A DNA stretch of 64,000 bases from Runella sp. MFBS21 (lineage in GTDB: Bacteria; Bacteroidota; Bacteroidia; Cytophagales; Spirosomataceae): assembly GCF_029433105.1 (NCBI RefSeq), contig NZ_JARNTW010000002.1:227744-291743 (forward strand). The letters are read 5' to 3'. Both the position numbers and the translations under genes were made by a program. Of the stretch, positions 55,409-64,000 are shown in pieces; the first letter of the stretch is position 1; each line of letters begins with the position of its first letter. Under the pieces are notes generated by a model. The model was not told the origin of the DNA. It was given only the letters and a program-made list of their open reading frames with translations, and did no database searches.

Positions 55409-58400
55409 TTAATCAATCAAGGGTACATATACCCGAAAATGCTCATCGGTTTCCACGATCTTCAGTGGCTTGTCGGTCAGATAACTATACAAGGCTCTAA
55501 AATCGCCAAGGCCTTTTTTGTTGGATGTGGTTACGGTTATTCTTTTTTGAAGGTTGTTTTCAAAAACTAAGTAACCGTCTTTGGTGCTGATTTGAATCCA
55601 CAATGGAGATTCCAATGTGGTAGTATTATGCTTGATAGCATTTTCGATGAGATTTTGGAACGTGACGGGTACTACCTTTTGATTTAAAATGTCGTCGGGA
55701 AGATTTAACTCGATTTTCAAACCCGCTCCATATCGCATATGCAATAAGCTTACAAAATCGTTGGCAAAACGAAGCTCTTGTTCGAGGCTAACTACTTCGT
55801 GGTCATCGTTTTCGATTAAATAACGGTACACTTTTGTAAGTTGCCGTAAGTATTTAGAAGCGAGCTTATAATCTTTATAAATCAAGCTATCTAATACCGC
55901 TAGACTATTGAACAGAAAGTGCGGGTTAAGCTGATTTACTAGATTTTGGTATCTCGACAACAGCTTTTCCCGTTCGAGCAATATAGCTTTTCGCTCAGTT
56001 TCGGCCTGTTGTTTTTGGGCTAATTCAAATTTTTGTTGATAGGTCAATTTCTCGGTAAGTTCTTGATTGAGCTGTTTTTGGAGGGTACGTTGTTCTTCCA
56101 ATAATTTTACTTCGAGGGCGTGCTCTCGCTCAATCATTTTTACCCGCCACAAATAATAGTAAATACCTGTACCAATGATAGTCATGCCCAACAATATCCT
56201 AAACCACCAAGTCTGCCAAAAAGGGGGATAAATAATAATAGGAAGACGATAAGGGACGGTGTTCCAAAGGCCATCATTATTAGCGGCTTTGACGTGCAAA
56301 ACATACTCTCCCGGCGGCACATTAAGATAGTTGAGGGTAGCCTGTTGGCTTGGCGGACTCCAGCGTTTTTCGAGATTTTCAAGCCAAAACGTAAAAAGGT
56401 TATTTTCGGAATGATCGTAGCTTAGAGCAGAAGCTTCTATGGTTAGGTCATTTTCGTCGTAGCTAAGGCTAACAGGGCGGTCTGATTTGGGAATCAAGGT
56501 AGAGAGCTTCTCTTTGCCATATACTTTGAGTGAAGTAATCACCACCGGCGGCACATAATTATTGGGTTTGACGTGTTCGGGGTGAAACTTTACCAAGCCA
56601 TACAGCCCTCCAAAGTAAAGATTTCCCTCTGAATCTTTGAGGACGGACTTGGTCTCAATAGAAAGTACTTTAAGGTTATCGGCTCTTCCAAAAGACACAA
56701 AACGCTTGGTAAAGGCATCATACTTACAGAGTCCATTGGCGGTCCCCATCCAGAGGGTATTGCCTACCATCACTAAAGCCGAAACGTAATTGTTGACCAA
56801 GCCATCTCGGGTAAAATAATTAGTGAATTCTTGGGTTTTTGTATCTAAGTAAGCGAGCCCATTATCTGTCCCCATCCATATATTTCCCTTGTTATCTTCG
56901 GCAAAAGACATGACGCCGTTGTCAGGTAGGCTTTTAGGATTGTCTTCTTGATATCGATAGGTTTTTACGGTTTTCAAATCATGACTAATACAGAGCACTT
57001 CATCTACGCCGCAGCCTGCCCAAAGGTTGTTTTTGCTATCTACGTACAAACTGTTAAAGCGATTGGGAGGCAGGCGCCTGATACGCTCATCATTGAAACG
57101 ATTGGCAAATGTTTTGGTTTTGGGGTCAAAAATATTGAGTCCTTCATCGGTTCCTATGTACAGTTGACCGCCAGGTCTAGGATAAACATCGTACACGTTT
57201 TTGCCTGCTACAAAATCTTGCCGACTAAGATTAGAGGGAGGAGAAGGCATGGTTTCGTTGGGCAAAAAATCGTACACTTCTATTTGACCCGTGCTTGGAA
57301 TCAAGTGATGAAAATGGGAATGTGTCCCAAACCACACTTCATCGTGAGGGTCTACCCATACGCAATTGACGGCATGGTCGGTTGGGGCTTTAGGGTCTTT
57401 AGGTTCGTATTTATAAATCTTATAAGCATTGGTTTGCTGATTGACCCAAAGCATACCATTGTCGGTTGCTAGCCATAGGTTATTAGCGCGGTCAATTCCG
57501 ACTCGGTTGATAGCCGCCCCATTGGCAGAGCTTGGTTTATAGCCTGTTTTATCAAGTGGTGACGAAAAGGACTGGTTAGAAGGATGAAAACGACTGATGC
57601 CTTTGTATGCTGTAGTAAACCATAGCACTCCCGAGTGGTCTTGAAAAATAGCCCTCACATAGTTAGAACTAAGGCTATTGGGGTTACTAATATCACTTTG
57701 ATACTGCTGAAATTTTTGTTGAGCTTCATTGTAAGAAAATACTCCCTCTCCTTGTGTACTAATCCAAAGCTTACCATCTTTTGCAAAAAATAAACAACTA
57801 ATCTCGCGGGCTTGTGGCATAGGGATGCCAATGCGTGTAAAATGTCCAGTGCTCGGGTTTAGTTCTGATAAGGAGCCATTGCGATTACCTATAATGATAT
57901 GCCCTGTTTTAGGATGCTTAACAAGCGCCGAAACAGAGTTGTCAGGAATACTACCTAGTTCGTCGCTTTTGCAAAAAACTTCAAAAGTTTTTTCTACATA
58001 ATCATAGTGATAAAGCCCCAAGTCAGTCCCAATCCAGACAGTATTACGGTCGACGAGGAGTGTTCGGATAGAATAAACCGATGACTTGGAAGATTCGTCA
58101 GTAGGGAGCTTAAGAAGTTCAGATTTTTTAGTTTTGGGGTCAAAAACAATCACCCCGTGGGCAGTAGCGAGCCAAAGTTTACCACGTTTGTCTTCCCCAA
58201 TCGCCCTGATATAATCGGAGCGGTCGCCGTATTGATTGAAGTGAAATCTTTCAAAACGCTGTGTTTTAAAATCAAATCGATTAAATCCATGCTGTGTTCC
58301 CACCCATAAGGTACCATTTTTAGACAAAAAAACCGACCTTACAATAATATCAGACAATGAATAAGGGTTTTGGCGGTCGTGGTCAAATACCAAACATCGT

Positions 58401-58606
58401 GTACCATCATACCGTGTCAATCCTGCCAAAGTACCTACCCATATAAAGCCTGAAGTGTCTTGTACGATACCCGTGGCATAGTGAATCGGAAGACCTTGCT
58501 CGGGGCTTAAATGTTGAAAAGAAATATCAGAAGACTGCGCACCCGCATTCCACAACCTACAGCAACAAAATAAAAATATAAAAATGGTGATGAAGCGGAA
58601 GTGCAT
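55409..58606 (-). CDS. large two-component sensor kinase with Reg_prop beta-propellers, LytS type
   Basis: 1065 residues. A signal peptide (1-23) is followed by about fourteen Reg_prop repeats (FIWVGTLAGLTRYDG style), predicted to form two periplasmic beta-propellers (about 30-680), a Y_Y_Y domain (about 700-770, FWLENLEKRWSPPS), one membrane helix (about 775-800), a coiled-coil linker, and a His_kinase domain with QLNPHFLFNSLAVLDSL (H896) and QNLIENAIKHN. No classic G-box is seen. This resembles hybrid sensors for glycan degradation products but has no receiver or AraC output, so it must use a separate regulator, probably the LytTR protein at 53445. Confidence 0.93.
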   Translation of the reverse strand: MHFRFITIFIFLFCCCRLWNAGAQSSDISFQHLSPEQGLPIHYATGIVQDTSGFIWVGTLAGLTRYDGTRCLVFDHDRQNPYSLSDIIVRSVFLSKNGTLWVGTQHGFNRFDFKTQRFERFHFNQYGDRSDYIRAIGEDKRGKLWLATAHGVIVFDPKTKKSELLKLPTDESSKSSVYSIRTLLVDRNTVWIGTDLGLYHYDYVEKTFEVFCKSDELGSIPDNSVSALVKHPKTGHIIIGNRNGSLSELNPSTGHFTRIGIPMPQAREISCLFFAKDGKLWISTQGEGVFSYNEAQQKFQQYQSDISNPNSLSSNYVRAIFQDHSGVLWFTTAYKGISRFHPSNQSFSSPLDKTGYKPSSANGAAINRVGIDRANNLWLATDNGMLWVNQQTNAYKIYKYEPKDPKAPTDHAVNCVWVDPHDEVWFGTHSHFHHLIPSTGQIEVYDFLPNETMPSPPSNLSRQDFVAGKNVYDVYPRPGGQLYIGTDEGLNIFDPKTKTFANRFNDERIRRLPPNRFNSLYVDSKNNLWAGCGVDEVLCISHDLKTVKTYRYQEDNPKSLPDNGVMSFAEDNKGNIWMGTDNGLAYLDTKTQEFTNYFTRDGLVNNYVSALVMVGNTLWMGTANGLCKYDAFTKRFVSFGRADNLKVLSIETKSVLKDSEGNLYFGGLYGLVKFHPEHVKPNNYVPPVVITSLKVYGKEKLSTLIPKSDRPVSLSYDENDLTIEASALSYDHSENNLFTFWLENLEKRWSPPSQQATLNYLNVPPGEYVLHVKAANNDGLWNTVPYRLPIIIYPPFWQTWWFRILLGMTIIGTGIYYYLWRVKMIEREHALEVKLLEEQRTLQKQLNQELTEKLTYQQKFELAQKQQAETERKAILLEREKLLSRYQNLVNQLNPHFLFNSLAVLDSLIYKDYKLASKYLRQLTKVYRYLIENDDHEVVSLEQELRFANDFVSLLHMRYGAGLKIELNLPDDILNQKVVPVTFQNLIENAIKHNTTTLESPLWIQISTKDGYLVFENNLQKRITVTTSNKKGLGDFRALYSYLTDKPLKIVETDEHFRVYVPLID

Positions 58607-58924
58607 TCGGAGTCGTTGAAATGATATGATCTGTAAAGTTGCAAAAAAAAGAACGGTATCTGAAAAAGTATAGCGGGTGAAAATAACATCAGAAAAAGCA
58701 ACGAAAAAAGAAAAAAACTTGAGACGTAGATTATGAACAGTGAAGCGTAGGAAATCTGAATTTGAACCGTAGGAAAACAGTTTTGAGAAGCCCTAGCCTC
58801 AACCGAATAATAAGTGAGTTACTGTATAGTTTGAAATGGTAAATAACTTTGCTGAAAAACAGATACTTACGTGGTCGTATTAAGGCCAGTAAGGAAATGA
58901 AATAGCAATAAACATTTATTAATC
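58607..58924. other. divergent intergenic region
   Basis: 318 bp between the large kinase (minus) and the DUF3592 gene (plus). AT-rich, with no convincing promoter match, repeat or small gene seen. Confidence 0.5.
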
Positions 58925-59626
58925 ATGTGGTTGAAAAATAATTTTTGGACTTTCTTTTGTGGCTTATTTGCATTAGTGGGTACCATTTTTGGCATCGTGG
59001 CTTATGCAAGTTGGAACTCTACCCAAACCCTCAAACGCAAAGGCGTAGAAACAGTGGGTACGGTAGAGGGATTTAATCGGAACCGAAATGGCTCCTCGGC
59101 TCCCGTGATAGTGTACACCACTCGCGAGGGTGTAGAGGCTCGGTATTATTCTTCTACCTATTCGAGTCCGCCCGCTTATGACCTTGGCGAAGAAGTCAAA
59201 CTGTGGTATATGCCTGACAAACCCGACGATGTGGTATTGAGTGGGATAGATTCGTGGTTATTCTCCGTTATCTTCGGTGCTTTTGCGGCCATTTTTGCTG
59301 GAATTGGCTATGGCGGGTTGATAGGAATATGGCGAAAAAATCGTAACAAAGAAAAGCTGAAAGAAAGCGGGCAAACTATCTTGGCCGATGTAGTAGATGT
59401 AAGATTCAATGCTTCTTTGAGAATTGGCGGCAAAAGCCCTTGGGTCATCGTAGCTCAGTATTTTGAGCCTCACTCCCAAAAGGTTTATACCTATGAGAGC
59501 GACAATATTTGGTACAATCCCTCGCCTTTTCTGACGCTTGGACAAAAAATCAAGGTGCGGGTAGAGCCGCAAAATTATGCGGTTTATGAGGTAGATATTT
59601 CGTTTTTACCATCTGTAGGTAACTAA
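58925..59626 (+). CDS. DUF3592-family membrane protein
   Basis: 233 residues. Two membrane helices (about 8-28 and 108-133) each precede a DUF3592 beta domain: GVETVGTVEGFNRNRNGSSAPVIVY with YDLGEEVKLWYMPDKPDDVVL, and ILADVVDVRFNASL with LGQKIKVRVEPQNYAVYEVD. Function of the family is unknown. It is a single-gene unit followed by a terminator. Confidence 0.88.
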   Translation: MWLKNNFWTFFCGLFALVGTIFGIVAYASWNSTQTLKRKGVETVGTVEGFNRNRNGSSAPVIVYTTREGVEARYYSSTYSSPPAYDLGEEVKLWYMPDKPDDVVLSGIDSWLFSVIFGAFAAIFAGIGYGGLIGIWRKNRNKEKLKESGQTILADVVDVRFNASLRIGGKSPWVIVAQYFEPHSQKVYTYESDNIWYNPSPFLTLGQKIKVRVEPQNYAVYEVDISFLPSVGN

Positions 59627-59635
59627 GATGTAGCG

Positions 59636-59663
59636 AACACAGGGAGGCTTCTCCGTGTTTTTT
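59636..59663 (+). terminator. terminator after DUF3592 gene
   Basis: AACAC-GGGAG pairs, with one bulge, with CTCC-GTGTT (59636-59658), followed by TTTTT on the plus strand, 10 bp after the stop. Confidence 0.65.
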
Positions 59664-59707
59664 GTTAGTTTTGGGGCATAGTTTTATCCCAACAACTCAT
59701 TTATTCA

Positions 59708-60175
59708 ATGGAACCATTAGACTGCCTCAACCAAGTTGCTGATTTTCACCGTACCTTTAAACATCCTATTTTAGAAACTCCCCAAATCCCTTCTGAAGAC
59801 CGCTGTAAGCTTAGAGTAGCGCTGATTGCTGAAGAGTTGAAGGAGCTGGAAGTAGCGATTTTGGAGAAAGATATTGTAGGCGTAGCCGACGCTCTCGCCG
59901 ATATTCAATATGTACTTTCGGGGGCAGTATTGGAATTTGGATTGGGCCATAAATTCAAAGCCTTGTTTGACGAAGTGCAGCGCTCCAACATGAGCAAGGC
60001 TTGTAACTCTATCGAAGAAGCCGAAGCTACCATCAAACATTTTCAGGACAAAGGCACCGATTGTTATTACAAAGAAGACAATGGTAAGTACCTCGTTTAT
60101 CGCACTTCCGACAATAAAACTTTGAAATCGGTATTTTATTCACCCGCTGATTTAGAAGGCGTTTTGAACCAATAA
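59708..60175 (+). CDS. MazG-like nucleoside triphosphate pyrophosphohydrolase
   Basis: 155 residues, all-alpha NTP pyrophosphatase fold. ALIAEELKELEVAILEKD followed by GVADALADIQYVL supplies the E-E-x2-E and D-x3-D magnesium sites. Residues 100-155 form a C-terminal extension of unknown role. Members remove pyrophosphate from NTPs or modified nucleotides. The specific substrate is not known. It is a single-gene unit. Confidence 0.88.
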   Translation: MEPLDCLNQVADFHRTFKHPILETPQIPSEDRCKLRVALIAEELKELEVAILEKDIVGVADALADIQYVLSGAVLEFGLGHKFKALFDEVQRSNMSKACNSIEEAEATIKHFQDKGTDCYYKEDNGKYLVYRTSDNKTLKSVFYSPADLEGVLNQ

Positions 60176-60181
60176 ATAAAA

Positions 60182-60216
60182 CTTGGCAGGCCTGAAAAAA
60201 CATCAAGCCTGCCAAG
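60182..60216. terminator. inverted repeat between convergent genes
   Basis: CTTGGCAGGC (60182-60191) and GCCTGCCAAG (60207-60216) pair perfectly over a 15-base loop, in the 47-bp gap between the MazG-like gene and the minus-strand glycosyltransferase gene. No T-run follows on the plus strand, so termination efficiency is uncertain. Confidence 0.6.
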
Positions 60217-60222
60217 CAATTA

Positions 60223-61923
60223 TCATTGATTCAAAGACTCCGAAATTTTTTGATAGTCAGGTTTTCTTCTGAAAAATACAAACCCATTTTCTTCTTTTAT
60301 TAGCTCCAGATTGGGATGAATACGGTACGGCTCGGCGCGGTCGATTCGTGAAATCAAAAAAGTAGGTTTATCTACGGGTCCATTGATGAGCCATTCTTCA
60401 CTACTTGCTTCAGGACGTACACCGGGAGGTTTTTTGAAATAAAAAAACTGCGCATAACTCTTAAACCCAATGGGCCACACATAAATATCCTGTCCCCTCT
60501 TGGATTCATAAAAATCAATGACAGTTTGCTGCGTATAGCCTTCGATTTTGGGGACCACTATGGCAGTATAACTAAACATCAATAGAGCTGTGGCAAAAAA
60601 TACGGCCCTGATAGCCAGTAGTTTGTTTTGGTTTTTGAGGAACAATGGCACACAAATGATACAAAAGTAACCTACGCCAAAAAACCATTCATATCCTTTC
60701 CACTCCACAGGTGCCTGTAAATTGCCGACTACGAATGTGTCGTCAATATAGGGCGTAAAAAAGGCGGTATAAATACCAATCAGCGGCACTGCCATGAGAG
60801 CAAGAGAAAGTACAAAACCCACCATAATAAAAAGTGTACTCACCCATCTTGGCCATGTAACTTGGTTTTGAAGCCATCGATATAGCCACAATGCCGCCAA
60901 AAACGACAGTGGGAAGTAAGTCATGGAGCTATAATGCACGATTTTGGTCTTCACGATTGAGAATACAATCATTACTACCCAAAACAAACATAACATCATC
61001 AATGGAAAGCCTTGAGGAAGTGGGTTGTTAGTAGTTTTTCCAAATTTTTTGATCAAAGGAGCAAAAATCGCCGATACGTAAGGAAGACCCAGTACTGAAA
61101 TAGGAAAGCATCCTATCAATACTACTACAAAATGATAATAGAAAGGCTGACCGTGGTCGGCTTCGGAGGTAGCTCCAAGTCGATACAGGTACTCCAAGAA
61201 GGCCACAAAGGTAGCCCACCCACTTTCCCAAATAATAGCCAACATCCAGCCTAAGGTAAGTAAGCCCGCCGTGAGGCCAAAAATAAAAAGGTTTTTGAAT
61301 GAATAAATGGGTGATTGGGAGTGAGATTTTGATTGAAAATAACTCAACGCCCAGTAGGTTCCCAAAGTAAGGGTAGGTATGCCTACTCCCACGGGGCCTT
61401 TGGTCCAGACGGCTAATCCTGCAAAGACACCCGCCCAAAAAAAACGTAAAGGTTTGTCGGAAGGAAAAAGCAAAACGACGCTCAAAAACATGAAATAATT
61501 GAACCAAGGGTCGATGATGCCCGATTTGAAATACAAATGTGGCGTAATAGAACCTAGATAAGCCAATACCCATAAGAAACCGAAACGGGCATTGTAGAGA
61601 CGTTTGCCTAAAAAATAAAAAGTCAAAAGCGTGATGAGACCAATGACCGCATTAGGAAAACGCGCCGCAAATTCGTTGACTCCGAAGATTTTCATAGAAA
61701 GAGCCTGTAGCCAAATAAATAAGGGTGGTTTTTCCCAAAAAGGTTGGTAGTCGATTTGGACACGAAGGTACTTGCCCGTCATGAGCATTTCACGTGCCGA
61801 TTCGGCAAAATTGATTTCGTCCCAGTCAAATAAATGTACTTTACCCAAAAAAGGAACAAAAAAAACGATAGCCAACAACGCGACCGCCCAAGGTTTTTCG
61901 AATATAGATTGTTGATTTTTCAT
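60223..61923 (-). CDS. GT39-type glycosyltransferase, ArnT-like
   Basis: 566 residues from the ATG at 61923, which overlaps the PAP2 stop as ATGA. An upstream in-frame TTG at 61956 is less likely. About twelve membrane helices. The first periplasmic loop holds LFDWDEINFAESAREML (D33, D35, E36), the GT39 acidic catalytic site, followed by PPLFIWLQ. A periplasmic C-terminal domain follows. Enzymes of this type transfer sugars from undecaprenyl phosphate to lipid A or proteins. It is translationally coupled to a PAP2 phosphatase, which suggests that both act on polyprenyl carriers or lipid A. Confidence 0.9.
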   Translation of the reverse strand: MKNQQSIFEKPWAVALLAIVFFVPFLGKVHLFDWDEINFAESAREMLMTGKYLRVQIDYQPFWEKPPLFIWLQALSMKIFGVNEFAARFPNAVIGLITLLTFYFLGKRLYNARFGFLWVLAYLGSITPHLYFKSGIIDPWFNYFMFLSVVLLFPSDKPLRFFWAGVFAGLAVWTKGPVGVGIPTLTLGTYWALSYFQSKSHSQSPIYSFKNLFIFGLTAGLLTLGWMLAIIWESGWATFVAFLEYLYRLGATSEADHGQPFYYHFVVVLIGCFPISVLGLPYVSAIFAPLIKKFGKTTNNPLPQGFPLMMLCLFWVVMIVFSIVKTKIVHYSSMTYFPLSFLAALWLYRWLQNQVTWPRWVSTLFIMVGFVLSLALMAVPLIGIYTAFFTPYIDDTFVVGNLQAPVEWKGYEWFFGVGYFCIICVPLFLKNQNKLLAIRAVFFATALLMFSYTAIVVPKIEGYTQQTVIDFYESKRGQDIYVWPIGFKSYAQFFYFKKPPGVRPEASSEEWLINGPVDKPTFLISRIDRAEPYRIHPNLELIKEENGFVFFRRKPDYQKISESLNQ

Positions 61924-62552
61924 GACAAACTTGTTTGTTTCATGCGTTGTTTCCAAAAAAACGCTACTCCCAATGCCGTAATGCTACCCAGCATCGAACC
62001 TACGAATACATCTACCAAAAAATGTTGGAGTAAATACATTCTCGAAAACCCTACCAGCGAGGCAGCTACCAGACACATAAACTTTAAAAAAGGGGATTTG
62101 GCCCAAATGGCAATAAGGGCAAAAAAAGCAAAAGCAGAAGTAGTATGTCCTGACGGAAAACTATTCCATTGGCTTAGTTCTACCCCCGAAACAGTGTGTA
62201 AATGCTGCATCATTCCCGAAAAATACTGAGCAGGGCGAGGTTCTTTGGGAAAACCAAAGTTTTTGATGAGTTGTGCCAATATCCCCGAAATAGCATAGGC
62301 AGCGATGATGAGAGCCCCCTTGATTCGTGACCAATACATCAGGATAAGACCTACACCGATGCAAAAAATCCCATCGCCTACGTGAGTATAATATTTGAAA
62401 AACACATCCGCCCATGTACTATGATGTCGATTGATTTCTAGACTAATGATGCCTTGTCGATACAGAAGCTGATAAGTGCCCAATACTAGCAAGAGAAGGC
62501 AATAAGGTGCGATAAAAGGTAAGTTGTAACGTAGCGCGCGAAAAAAGTTCAT
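61920..62552 (-). CDS. PAP2-family membrane phosphatase
   Basis: 210 residues from the ATG at 62552. A GTG at 62570 would give six more residues but lies upstream of the -7-like box TATCTTTG, so the ATG is preferred. Six membrane helices. The three PAP2 motifs are KNFGFPKEPRP (K97 to R106-P107), PSGH (133-136) and SR...LLQHFLVD (R171, H177, D181). It likely removes phosphate from undecaprenyl pyrophosphate or lipid A. It overlaps the GT39 gene by 4 bp. Confidence 0.92.
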   Translation of the reverse strand: MNFFRALRYNLPFIAPYCLLLLVLGTYQLLYRQGIISLEINRHHSTWADVFFKYYTHVGDGIFCIGVGLILMYWSRIKGALIIAAYAISGILAQLIKNFGFPKEPRPAQYFSGMMQHLHTVSGVELSQWNSFPSGHTTSAFAFFALIAIWAKSPFLKFMCLVAASLVGFSRMYLLQHFLVDVFVGSMLGSITALGVAFFWKQRMKQTSLS

Positions 62553-62628
62553 GATGCAAAGATAGGCCACTTGAAAATAAAATTACCATCTTTACGTTGT
62601 GTATGCGTTTACAACTTTTCAAATTTTT

Positions 62629-63459
62629 ATGAAAAAACTATTCTTCTTCGGTTTGTTTAGTACTTTTTTGGTGAGCTTTCAGGCGGTGGCTCAAAAAGTA
62701 CTCCAAGAGGTTATTGTGGAGTACGTGGTTTTTCGTACCAGCAATACGGTCAATAATCTGTTGGCAAAAAATAAACCTATCAAAGTTACACTTCCTAAAG
62801 GTACAGCAGGGGCTTTTTATAGAATTACGGTTTACAACAACGAGAAAGTAAACACTTGGGATACTTTTTACAAGAATCTGCGGGTTATCAATCCTGATAC
62901 TTTGAGCAAAGAAGGCTTTGATTTTAGGCCCTATTTGGCAGAACCCAACGGCGAATTGAGCGTAGATGTGGCTTTCTTTACGGACAAAAAAGCAGCGAGC
63001 GATTTTGACTCTGGCAAAGAAGCAACTGCCTGCTACAAAGTAGAAGATACCAAAACTGCAGTAGGTATGTTGGATAAAACTTGCGTGGGAGAAGAGTTGT
63101 ATTTTGTGGTAAAGAAAAAAGAAAAGTCAACCTTAGCGACGGTAAAAGTCGAAATAGTAGCTTTGGCCGACATCGCCACCGACCCTGTCAATGATCGTTA
63201 CCCTTTTTCAATTCAAAACGAACTTAGTAACGAAATCGCCTATGAAGTAAGCGGAGACCGTATTAATTGGCAGGCATTTTTCTTACCTACCAAAAAGAAG
63301 GCCGAATTTAAACTTGCTGATAGCCAAGTGTATATGAGAATAAGCACCGTTGACAAAGCAAGTGAAGAATACAAAGTAGAATCGGGCAAAAAGTACCGGT
63401 TGTATTGGAACAAGGATAAAAATAGCATTGATTTAGGCGAAATATCCCCTAAAAAATAA
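62629..63459 (+). CDS. secreted protein of unknown function
   Basis: 276 residues from the ATG at 62629 (MKKLFFFGLFSTFLVSFQAVAQ), a signal peptide. The frame could start at a GTG at 62599 but this would precede the signal. The mature part is beta-rich, with a conserved-looking FYRITVYNNEKVNTWDTFYK and the later FSIQNELSNEIAYEVSGDR, which look like two beta-sandwich modules. No family is recognised. It stands alone and is followed by a terminator. Confidence 0.8.
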   Translation: MKKLFFFGLFSTFLVSFQAVAQKVLQEVIVEYVVFRTSNTVNNLLAKNKPIKVTLPKGTAGAFYRITVYNNEKVNTWDTFYKNLRVINPDTLSKEGFDFRPYLAEPNGELSVDVAFFTDKKAASDFDSGKEATACYKVEDTKTAVGMLDKTCVGEELYFVVKKKEKSTLATVKVEIVALADIATDPVNDRYPFSIQNELSNEIAYEVSGDRINWQAFFLPTKKKAEFKLADSQVYMRISTVDKASEEYKVESGKKYRLYWNKDKNSIDLGEISPKK

Positions 63460-63473
63460 TCATTCTCAGATAG

Positions 63474-63510
63474 AACCCCGGCTGCGTTCAAAACGCAGCC
63501 AGGGTTTTTT
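63474..63510 (+). terminator. terminator after the secreted protein
   Basis: AACCC-CGGCTGCGTT and AACGCAGCC-AGGGTT form a long stem with a T-run on the plus strand. It lies 15 bp after the stop codon. Confidence 0.88.
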
Positions 63511-63515
63511 GTACG

Positions 63516-63767
63516 CTACTCGGGGGTGTTGGTAGTACCAAGCTGTTTTGCCCAACGCGCCATGATAGGTGCTTCAAGTCGTTTTTCGCGGTATTCGTCG
63601 GGGTTCATGATTGGAATACCATACACAATGGGATAATATCGCGAACAAGCAGGGCAGGAAAGTAAGCCTTCGATGATGTTTTGGTTGACATCCTGGGTAA
63701 TGATTGTCAGCTTGAGATCTTGTTTATCAAACGGACAGCAAAGTTTATGAATGAGCGTTGCTTTCAT
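63516..63767 (-). CDS. Trm112-like zinc-binding protein
   Basis: 83 residues. LCCPFDK (C10, C11) and SCPACSRYYPI (C38, C41) fit the zinc-binding C4 site of the Trm112/YcaR family, with the YPIVYGIPIM strand that follows in the family. Members activate methyltransferases or have unknown roles in bacteria. Its start overlaps the thiE stop region by 23 bp, so it is probably co-transcribed with thiE. Confidence 0.85.
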   Translation of the reverse strand: MKATLIHKLCCPFDKQDLKLTIITQDVNQNIIEGLLSCPACSRYYPIVYGIPIMNPDEYREKRLEAPIMARWAKQLGTTNTPE

Positions 63768-64000
63768 GGTTGAGGAAATGATTTTTAAATTGGATAGTAG
63801 TTTTAAATGGGTCGTCTGATTTCATAATGCCCGAAATCAACGCCACGCCATCAATACCGCAAGGAATAAGCGAATCAATATTGCCTAAGCTAATACCACC
63901 TGCCACAAAAATGGGAAGTGGAGTAGAGGCTCGCGCTTGTATGACGGTGGCGGGCTGGACGATTTCACAAGAATCAGCAGCAGAAGTAGGAAACATCGAG
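63745..64000 (-). CDS. thiE: thiamine-phosphate synthase, C-terminal part (truncated by window edge)
   Basis: The frame stays open to the window edge, and the visible 84 residues are the end of a TIM-barrel enzyme. PIFVAGGISLGNIDSLI and GIDGVALISGIM match the phosphate-binding end of ThiE, which joins HMP-pyrophosphate and thiazole phosphate. A TenI-type relative cannot be excluded from this fragment. It overlaps the Trm112-like gene by 23 bp. Confidence 0.72.
   Translation of the reverse strand, partial: SMFPTSAADSCEIVQPATVIQARASTPLPIFVAGGISLGNIDSLIPCGIDGVALISGIMKSDDPFKTTIQFKNHFLNHESNAHS

Noticed and set aside
56948-57472. 174-codon plus-strand frame
   Set aside because: Antisense to the beta-propeller region of the large kinase. 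Its length comes from the repetitive codon pattern.
61028-61573. 181-codon minus-strand frame
   Set aside because: Another frame of the GT39 glycosyltransferase gene, without a start context or family match.

Overview
The window looks like chromosomal DNA of a Bacteroidota member, most likely of the order Cytophagales. The evidence is: two SusC/SusD gene pairs with their own ECF sigma factor and FecR-type anti-sigma factor, a C-terminal type IX secretion sorting domain, LytS/LytTR two-component systems, DUF4153, DUF3592 and DUF2807 family proteins, and promoter elements of the Bacteroidota type (TTTG ... TAnnTTTG). Genus is not determined.

Layout. 1-493 is a tandem array of hairpin-forming repeats, followed by a secreted metallopeptidase-like protein (494-2656). 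2661-12459 (minus) is one sulfated-glycan utilisation locus: sigma, FecR, SusC, SusD and two sulfatases. 14998-23346 (plus) is a second: sigma, FecR, SusC, SusD and one sulfatase. They point away from each other. Between them lie a membrane-anchored Ppx/GppA-like ASKHA protein and a coiled-coil protein, separated by a five-copy tandem repeat. 23542-26570 is a tightly packed three-gene cassette: two unrecognised proteins and a KGGVGR-type P-loop ATPase with a TPR-like tail. 26591-36306 holds accessory genes: a beta-lactamase-fold hydrolase, a TIGR04222-like membrane protein, a pair of 63-bp inverted-repeat elements, an orphan TonB receptor, a small membrane protein with a DUF4153 protein, and IPP isomerase. 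36682-43276 holds rpsJ and fusA, which are normally close neighbours, with about 4.2 kb of other genes between them, including a TPR histidine kinase and LytTR regulator. 43556-51279 holds a HIT protein, a GT-C membrane protein, a ferredoxin reductase/ferredoxin pair, and the start of a division cluster (rsmH-ftsL-ftsI) that stops after ftsI. 53445-58606 (minus) holds a large ligand-sensing histidine kinase, then a separate unit of globin, sensorless kinase and LytTR regulator. 58925-64000 holds DUF3592, a MazG-like protein, a PAP2/GT39 pair, a secreted protein, a Trm112-like protein and the end of thiE.

How the genes work together. In each SusCD locus the expected logic is that glycan binding by SusC releases the sigma factor held by FecR, while periplasmic sulfatases desulfate imported oligosaccharides. 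No glycoside hydrolase or lyase is visible, so the backbone must be cut by enzymes encoded elsewhere. The most unusual units are the KGGVGR ATPase cassette, the globin-kinase-regulator unit (a plausible split gas or redox sensor), and the ASKHA/coiled-coil pair. Functions proposed for these three are inference from domain content and gene order. Replicon features such as an origin, tRNA, rRNA or CRISPR arrays were not seen.
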